Notes under the pieces: model-generated
Told to the model about the DNA's origin: nothing
Databases searched by the model: none
What the model saw: the letters and a program-made list of their open reading frames with translations, nothing else
From: Candidatus Nitrosopumilus sp.
GTDB lineage: Archaea; Thermoproteota; Nitrososphaeria; Nitrososphaerales; Nitrosopumilaceae
Assembly (NCBI GenBank): GCA_013203245.1
Contig: JABMOR010000004.1
Coordinates: forward strand, 1-16,880
DNA length: 16,880 bases
Direction: 5' to 3'
Shown here: positions 13,202-16,880 of the stretch, in pieces
Numbering within the stretch: position 1 is the first letter of the stretch
Layout: every line of letters starts with the position of its first letter
Position numbers and translations under genes: made by a program

Positions 13202-13330
13202 ATGAACAAAATAATTTACACAGATGATTTTTTAAATTTTAGGCTCAAAGAAATGTTGATTCAGAATGGATCGCTTTTTCAACCCTTTTTGATCAAAATT
13301 CAAGACACGGTTAATTTTAAGAATTTTTGA
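13202..13330 (+). CDS. Possible 42-aa microprotein
   Basis: MNKIIYTDDFLNFRLKEMLI followed by QNGSLFQPFLIKIQDTVNFK. It is divergent from the DUF922-like gene, with an AT-rich box about 26 nt upstream. Nothing else supports it; a chance frame in AT-rich DNA is a fair alternative. Confidence 0.25.
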   Translation: MNKIIYTDDFLNFRLKEMLIQNGSLFQPFLIKIQDTVNFKNF

Positions 13331-13351
13331 AAATACTAATCAATACAAATA

Positions 13352-13437
13352 TTGAAAGCAAGATGATTGCAAATTTGATATCTAATGTAACCCCCAAAGG
13401 GCCGATGATGAAAGATATCAAATTTGCTTGCTTTCAA
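13352..13437. ncRNA. 86-nt long hairpin, candidate structured RNA
   Basis: An outer stem of 10 bp (13352-13361 TTGAAAGCAA with 13428-13437 TTGCTTTCAA) and an inner stem of 15 bp (13369-13383 with 13413-13427) are separated by a one-sided 7-nt bulge (GATGATT). The 29-nt loop contains CCC-CAAA-GGG-like bases and GATGATGA. The stem is perfect apart from the bulge. It lies between genes. It could be an RNA gene, an mRNA leader or antisense element, or a MITE-like repeat; the strand is not determined. Confidence 0.5.
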
Positions 13438-13478
13438 AATTCTAAACTATTAATCTTGGGAAATTTTAACACATATTC

Positions 13479-13556
13479 ATGATGAAAAAATTTTATGTTT
13501 GGATGGGAATTTCAGTGGCAGCACTAATTGTAGGGTTGTCTCTATTGTTCGGATAG
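13479..13556 (+). CDS. Single-helix membrane microprotein (25 aa)
   Basis: MMKKFYVWMGISVAALIVGL followed by SLLFG: a basic start and one membrane helix, nothing more. A TATTAATC box (13448-13455) lies 26-30 nt upstream of the double ATG. Such peptides occur as membrane-complex subunits, but this one is not assigned. Its end overlaps by 15 bp the shifted end of the convergent metalloprotease. Confidence 0.45.
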   Translation: MMKKFYVWMGISVAALIVGLSLLFG

Positions 13557-13832
13557 TGAGGATATAATTTCAAAATTAGGATTACACCCAAGATGATTTA
13601 AGATATCATTGATTTTCTCAATTAATTCATTTTGTTGATCAATTAGGGAGTTGACTTTTTCTGCTTGTGAATTTATTTTCTCAAAAACTAGTTGAGCTTT
13701 TTCATATTCTTTGGGAGAAAGTGTTTTTCCTTCATAGTACTCGTATTGTTTATAATATTCAGCATATTGTGATTGTTCACGAGAAATTGTGGTATCAAGT
13801 AATTCTATTTGAGATTGAATTTCTTTTTTTTT
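13542..13832 (-). CDS. C-terminal coiled-coil extension of the metalloprotease, in a shifted frame
   Basis: After the A9 tract at 13824-13832 a second frame continues the metalloprotease: EIQSQIELLDTTISREQSQY, then KTLSPKEYEKAQLVFEKINS and a leucine/isoleucine heptad region, ending NPNFEIISSLSEQ at TAG 13542. It has no start codon of its own near its beginning. With eight A's rather than nine, it fuses to the protease as one 304-aa protein. The composition (about 95 residues of coiled coil) is protein-like, so this is not a chance frame. Confidence 0.6.
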   Translation of the reverse strand, partial: KKKEIQSQIELLDTTISREQSQYAEYYKQYEYYEGKTLSPKEYEKAQLVFEKINSQAEKVNSLIDQQNELIEKINDILNHLGCNPNFEIISSLSEQ

Positions 13833-14457
13833 GAGTAATCAATAGTTTTTGTCCAACGTAAAGTTCATCAAATCTTTTAGGCATATCATATCCATTTGTA
13901 TTAAATGAGATTTGTGGAGATTCAGTAGAATACATTAAATGGTTTTCTTCACTTGTGTGACCCAAACCTAATGCATGCCCAATTTCATGCATTAAAATAT
14001 TGACAACCATATTTTCATCATTTTGAACGAAATTAGAATTACAATCTTCGGCTCCAATAGATATATCCAAAACGCAATGACTTAGAATTCCAAATAAAAC
14101 AGTATTACATGTTGCAAGTCCAGTATGAGTTGATGATGCATATTTTTGCCATTTTATTTCAATGTTAGAATTTTCAGATTCTATAAATTCCAAGGAAGGG
14201 TTATATTTTTCCCAAGTGTCAATTGCTTTTTCTAATGCGTTAATTGGGATTTGTTTATCTGGAACATTAGGAACTTCTTCAAAAGAATAATAAATAATTC
14301 GATGTTTATCAGAAGTTACTACATTAGAAATTTGTTGAAGGTTCTCAATTGAGGGAGATAGTCCTTTACTAGTCTCGGCATTGAAAGGTAGTAAATCAGC
14401 ATACCAAGCATATCCAACTATACCAATGAACATAATTACGATAAAAATTGCTTTCAA
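13795..14457 (-). CDS. Membrane-anchored matrixin-type zinc metalloprotease
   Basis: The in-frame product is 220 aa. MKAIFIVIMFIGIVGYAWYA is an uncleaved signal anchor, so the rest is extracellular. The catalytic domain holds H157-E158-x2-H161-x5-H167 (MHEIGHALGLGH), the extended zinc site of metzincins, and the Met-turn at M175 (LMYS), as in M10 matrixins. Three cysteines (117, 128, 139) may form disulfides. No propeptide with a cysteine switch is visible. It likely cleaves external proteins or peptides. The last residues of this frame (KKRNSISNRIT) are probably a frameshift product at the A9 tract; a coiled-coil C-terminus continues in the next frame to 13542. Confidence 0.8.
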   Translation of the reverse strand: MKAIFIVIMFIGIVGYAWYADLLPFNAETSKGLSPSIENLQQISNVVTSDKHRIIYYSFEEVPNVPDKQIPINALEKAIDTWEKYNPSLEFIESENSNIEIKWQKYASSTHTGLATCNTVLFGILSHCVLDISIGAEDCNSNFVQNDENMVVNILMHEIGHALGLGHTSEENHLMYSTESPQISFNTNGYDMPKRFDELYVGQKLLITQKKRNSISNRIT

Positions 14458-14615
14458 TATACAATCAAACTATACCATATTACCTAAAACTTTCCATCAA
14501 ATTAATAGAATTAGCCTCAATTGAATTTTTTTAATAATTTGAATCATCTTTTACACACTTTTTTTATTTTAAAAGAATAATTAAAAGACAATCATTGCCA
14601 TAAAAAAGATGGATG

Positions 14616-14654
14616 TTGGTAATCGCCTAAACGTAATTCGACATCGATTACCAA
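14616..14654. repeat. 10-bp inverted repeat with 19-nt loop
   Basis: TTGGTAATCG (14616-14625) pairs perfectly with CGATTACCAA (14645-14654). It is less AT-rich than its surroundings and lies in the 217-bp gap between the metalloprotease promoter side and the end of the zinc-ribbon gene. A tRNA was considered because of TTCGACA in the loop but does not fold. RNA gene or regulatory site; undetermined. Confidence 0.4.
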
Positions 14655-14666
14655 TTTTACCTGGGG

Positions 14667-14683
14667 CCAAATTTTTAATTTGG
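14667..14683 (-). terminator. Hairpin at the end of the 84-aa zinc-ribbon gene
   Basis: CCAAATT-TTT-AATTTGG is a perfect 7-bp stem with a 3-nt loop, overlapping the last codons of the minus-strand zinc-ribbon gene. It may mark its 3' end; there is no strong T run on that strand. Confidence 0.3.
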
Positions 14684-14929
14684 ATGAGGGTTTTTTAGAT
14701 AATCTAACTTTTCTTTATCTGAAAATAATTGTTCGTTAAGAGAGGATAATTTCAAAATATTTTGAAATGCAGGGCATTCGCAATCAAAGGAAAAAAGATC
14801 CTCACATTTTGGACATTGAATAACAGTGTGTGAACCCCAATCACATTCTATATTATCAATTATTTCAAAAAAAACATTCTCACCACAAACGCAATGAAAT
14901 TTATTTTGAAATTTTTCATTTAGAGACAC
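14675..14929 (-). CDS. Zinc-ribbon protein (84 aa)
   Basis: From GTG 14929: MSLNEKFQNKFHCVCGENVF, then DNIECDWGSHTVIQCPKCED and FSFDCECPAFQ. The cysteines CVC and CPKC, plus DCEC, give one or two zinc sites. ATTATATTT on the minus strand is centred 26 nt before the GTG, supporting that start and a leaderless mRNA. The same AT-rich box region (about 14950-14965) also faces the plus-strand gene at 14995, so expression may be linked. No family is recognised. Confidence 0.65.
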   Translation of the reverse strand: MSLNEKFQNKFHCVCGENVFFEIIDNIECDWGSHTVIQCPKCEDLFSFDCECPAFQNILKLSSLNEQLFSDKEKLDYLKNPHPN

Positions 14930-14994
14930 GCATAACTCTTTGAAAAATCAAATATAATTTAATAACAATGAGGTTTTGATGAATTTGTATTAAA

Positions 14995-15198
14995 TTGACA
15001 GAATGCCCCACATGTAAACTCGCAATGGAATCACATTCAACTGAAGAATTAATGGAATGTTGTATGAAACAAATAGGAGATGAATTTTCAGAAGAAGACT
15101 CAGGTATTTGCCCCAATTGTAAACATGATATCAAAAAACACGCAAGCAAAGAGCTTGCAGAATGCACCATAGCATTTCTCAAATCAGGGATTGACTAG
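14995..15198 (+). CDS. Tandem zinc-knuckle protein (67 aa)
   Basis: From TTG 14995 the chain has two copies of the same unit: CPTCKLAMESHSTEELMECC (residues 4-23) and CPNCKHDIKKHASKELAECT (residues 39-58), each C-x2-C-x6-H-x7-C. The repeat implies internal duplication and two zinc ions. No ATG precedes the first unit, so the TTG start is needed. It is divergent from the 84-aa zinc-ribbon gene. Likely role: protein or nucleic-acid binding. Confidence 0.65.
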   Translation: MTECPTCKLAMESHSTEELMECCMKQIGDEFSEEDSGICPNCKHDIKKHASKELAECTIAFLKSGID

Positions 15199-15239
15199 TA
15201 CAAGATAAGATTAAACAGAAGAAAAAAACACAAAATTCA

Positions 15240-15827
15240 TTGGATCAAGTAACCAAAAAATTAATTCAGGAACATTCACCGATGTGGACTAATAAACAGA
15301 TTTGGGAATTTGAGCAAATTAACGAAGAATTAACATTTGATACAGTCTATGCAGAACGAAATAATTTTGAATCATGGAAAACAAAATTTGCAAATCCTGA
15401 TTCAATCATTAGAGATGTTGTAGTTAGAACGTTTGATAATTTCTTTGAGGGTTATGAGTTATGGATTTCAAACAAAGATCATGGAAAATTAGATTCAAAA
15501 TATATAGCATATCTCATGTCAGTTATGGCAGATATCATGATTGAGGAGGAAGTATGCCTCAATTTTAGAATGGATAAGGATTGTCTTGTAGTAAGGATTG
15601 ATGAGAAAGCAGATGTAATTGACTGTAAAGAATTTTTTGAGGAATTTTATCATTTAGCAACCGGATTTAATTTTGACACAGATACAGGAATTCCAGATGA
15701 TGAAACAGAAGCTGAAATGTACCTTACACGATTACAGGAAGAATTTGATGTGCGTATGAAAAACATGTTAGGTGATAAATATCTGCCAGGCAACAATGAT
15801 CCTGATACGCTACATGCAAAGGATTGA
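15240..15827 (+). CDS. Hypothetical protein (195 aa)
   Basis: It starts at TTG 15240 (MDQVTKKLIQEHSPMW); GATTAAAC at 15209-15216 is centred about 28 nt upstream. The protein is acidic and mixed alpha/beta, with an aromatic N-terminal half and an acidic loop (DTDTGIPDDETEAEMY) near 155-170. There is no signal peptide, membrane helix or known motif. It is followed after 32 bp by a helix-turn-helix-like gene on the same strand, so they may form an operon. No function can be assigned. Confidence 0.7.
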   Translation: MDQVTKKLIQEHSPMWTNKQIWEFEQINEELTFDTVYAERNNFESWKTKFANPDSIIRDVVVRTFDNFFEGYELWISNKDHGKLDSKYIAYLMSVMADIMIEEEVCLNFRMDKDCLVVRIDEKADVIDCKEFFEEFYHLATGFNFDTDTGIPDDETEAEMYLTRLQEEFDVRMKNMLGDKYLPGNNDPDTLHAKD

Positions 15828-15859
15828 GCTAAAATACAAGTGGAGGAGATAAAGAAATA

Positions 15860-16219
15860 ATGTCAGAGAGAAAACCATATAGAAATTTCAAAAAACGAGA
15901 ACCTAGTATGACAACAGAACAAAAGGTAGAAAGTTTTGTAAAGAGAAATTCTCAAAGTGGTTTTTTTACAAAAGTATCAACCATATCATACAAGTTTGAT
16001 GTCACTGAAGATATGGCATGGAATATTGTTGGTGAATTATTATCTAACGGTGACTTTGAATCAATGCATGATGATTATACTGGCGAAATGAAACTATGTG
16101 AAACTGGAAAAATATATGTCATAATGGATTTGGAGCAAAAAAGAAAGAGAGCCAAATATCAAGCAAGTAAAAAAAATCAAATCAAAGGCAAACCTAAACC
16201 AAATAAAGCAAACTCTTAA
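15860..16219 (+). CDS. Winged-helix-like basic protein (119 aa)
   Basis: MSERKPYRNFKKREPS is a basic lead, then residues about 18-80 resemble a winged helix (EQKVESFVKRNSQSGFFTKV, then DVTEDMAWNIVGELLSNGDF), and the tail is strongly basic (KRKRAKYQASKKNQIKGKPK). This suggests DNA or RNA binding. A purine-rich GGAGGAG at 15842-15848 is a Shine-Dalgarno-like site, unusual here where most genes look leaderless, and fits an internal operon gene after the 195-aa protein. Confidence 0.65.
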   Translation: MSERKPYRNFKKREPSMTTEQKVESFVKRNSQSGFFTKVSTISYKFDVTEDMAWNIVGELLSNGDFESMHDDYTGEMKLCETGKIYVIMDLEQKRKRAKYQASKKNQIKGKPKPNKANS

Positions 16220-16243
16220 TTCTAAATTAATGTTATATGAAAT

Positions 16244-16333
16244 ATGGATGATGAAAACTTGCCAGCACAATGTCATCCAGTTACAAAATCAAAAAAGAAA
16301 AAAACCGAGGACGTAAAAAATGATACAGTGTAA
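16244..16333 (+). CDS. Possible 29-aa microprotein
   Basis: MDDENLPAQCHPVTKSKKKK followed by TEDVKNDTV. It is acidic then basic, with a single Cys-His. It overlaps the start of the next zinc-finger gene by 14 bp, which suggests translational coupling. There is no clear family, and a chance frame is possible. Confidence 0.35.
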   Translation: MDDENLPAQCHPVTKSKKKKTEDVKNDTV

Positions 16334-16466
16334 ATTGTGCGGTACCCCTTTAGGAAAAGAACCGACTACTGAAGAATTGGAAACTCATTGGAAGAAACAT
16401 CATAATTGGCATTGGGAATCAAACAAAAATAAAACTCCCGAAGACGCATTATTAAAAAAACGATAA
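16320..16466 (+). CDS. Zinc-finger microprotein (48 aa)
   Basis: MIQCKLCGTPLGKEPTTEEL followed by ETHWKKHHNWHW. C4-x2-C7, then H23 and H27/H28/H31, form a C2H2-like site with a longer C-to-H spacing (15) than classical fingers. The tail is basic (LLKKR). It probably follows the 29-aa frame in one transcript. It is one of several single-finger peptides in this window. Confidence 0.55.
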   Translation: MIQCKLCGTPLGKEPTTEELETHWKKHHNWHWESNKNKTPEDALLKKR

Positions 16467-16479
16467 CAACGTCTTGGAA

Positions 16480-16517
16480 TAGTGGTCGTTTATAGCATGC
16501 CTAAACCACTAAACGAA
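16480..16517. repeat. Overlapping alternative stems
   Basis: TAGTGG can pair with CCACTA, and the adjacent TCGTTTA can pair with TAAACGA. The two stems are mutually exclusive because they share the segment around 16499-16513. The region lies in the 193-bp gap before the Cys-rich gene. A structured leader or RNA is possible; a tRNA does not fit. Confidence 0.3.
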
Positions 16518-16659
16518 GGCGTCAATAGTAGTTCAGGCTTGAGATATAAAAGATGAATTAAACACATTTCAAACATTTGTTTAATTTAACTAAAAAAATG
16601 AAACTAATTTTTAGAATTTACACCAAGTGATTTATCAAATAATTATACATGACAATATC

Positions 16660-16797
16660 ATGAACGATAGCTTTGCAGAATATACAAAATGTAGAACATG
16701 TGGTGTTGCCCTGCTTTATTGTGACTGTAACTGTCCATACTGCGGAAAAAGAGAAGACTGTAATTGTGAGATGAGTCAAATTACAAGCACACCGTAA
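16660..16797 (+). CDS. Cysteine-rich microprotein (45 aa)
   Basis: MNDSFAEYTKCRTCGVALLY followed by CDCNCPYCGKREDCNCEMSQ and ITSTP. Eight cysteines (11, 14, 21, 23, 25, 28, 34, 36) in CxxC and CxC pairs can hold two zinc ions, as in a compact binuclear ribbon or a metallothionein-like fold. An upstream TTTATC box lies 26 nt before the ATG. The family is not recognised. Confidence 0.6.
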   Translation: MNDSFAEYTKCRTCGVALLYCDCNCPYCGKREDCNCEMSQITSTP

Positions 16798-16880
16798 TTT
16801 ATTTTTGTAATTCTGATTCACGCATGATGAAAAATTAATTTTAAGCTAAAAACTGTGAAAAAACTTACTTTGAATTTGTA

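Noticed and set aside
13352..13437. C/D box sRNA because of ATGATGA
   Set aside because: There is no CTGA D box at the right spacing and the long perfect stem is unlike a C/D guide; kept only as a structured RNA of unknown class.
14618..14652. tRNA T-arm suggested by ATTCGACAT
   Set aside because: The bases flanking TTCGACA are not complementary, and no other arms are present.
16481..16545. tRNA-like string TAGTGGT...AGCATGCC
   Set aside because: It resembles a D-arm, but no acceptor stem, anticodon stem or TTCRANNY T-loop can be formed around it.
16618..16821. 67-aa minus-strand frame at the right end
   Set aside because: It lies opposite the eight-cysteine plus-strand gene and owes its Cys/Thr-rich composition to that gene's complement.
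1..16880. CRISPR array or rRNA genes
   Set aside because: No regularly spaced direct repeats of 24-40 bp and no rRNA-like conserved blocks were seen on either strand.

Overview
The window is AT-rich archaeal DNA and looks like a marine Nitrosopumilus-type thaumarchaeon (Nitrososphaerota). The evidence is a set of TATA-like boxes centred about 26 nt upstream of start codons (leaderless transcription), an XPD/Rad3-type helicase, many tiny zinc-ribbon and C2H2 microproteins, and a secreted protein with the tryptophan-rich 'IPxWxK' N-terminal module that I associate with thaumarchaeal exported proteins. I ran no database search, so family names rest on motifs read by eye.

Left part (1-6303): an integrated mobile element that continues past the left edge. 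It holds a tyrosine recombinase (5266-6303, minus) at its right end and an HUH-type rolling-circle Rep (2803-4047, minus) inside a compact operon of overlapping microgenes: a 38-aa VapB/DUF7557-like protein, a 34-aa Cys protein, a 45-aa Cys/His protein, Rep, and a 37-aa C2H2 finger. A winged-helix-like protein (4578-5288, plus) is divergent from this operon and is a candidate regulator. Cargo genes are a secreted coiled-coil protein (484-1308), a HEPN-like protein with an RNxxxH motif (1608-2210) overlapping a small membrane protein (1402-1611), and a zinc-ribbon protein (2306-2602). The secreted gene and the HEPN gene share an identical 17-bp promoter stretch.

Middle part (6390-11506): chromosomal genes. 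ilvD (dihydroxy-acid dehydratase) starts directly beside the integrase. It is followed by a small membrane protein with an interrupted frame, small zinc proteins, a secreted or membrane microprotein, a Fe-S DEAH helicase whose N-terminus lies beyond its first ATG, and a GIY-YIG domain protein.

Right part (11569-16880): short, mostly uncharacterised genes: membrane-anchored microproteins, C2H2 and zinc-ribbon microproteins, a DUF922-like protein with a destroyed HExxH site, a matrixin-type metalloprotease with a frame break in an A9 tract, and a Cys-rich 45-aa protein. Several strong inverted repeats lie between genes. The best is an 86-nt imperfect hairpin at 13352-13437, a candidate structured RNA.

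Three genes (8249-8636, 9410-11111, 13542-14457) each become continuous if a single base is removed, two of them in A homopolymers. This points to assembly or sequencing indels, real frameshifts, or transcript slippage.
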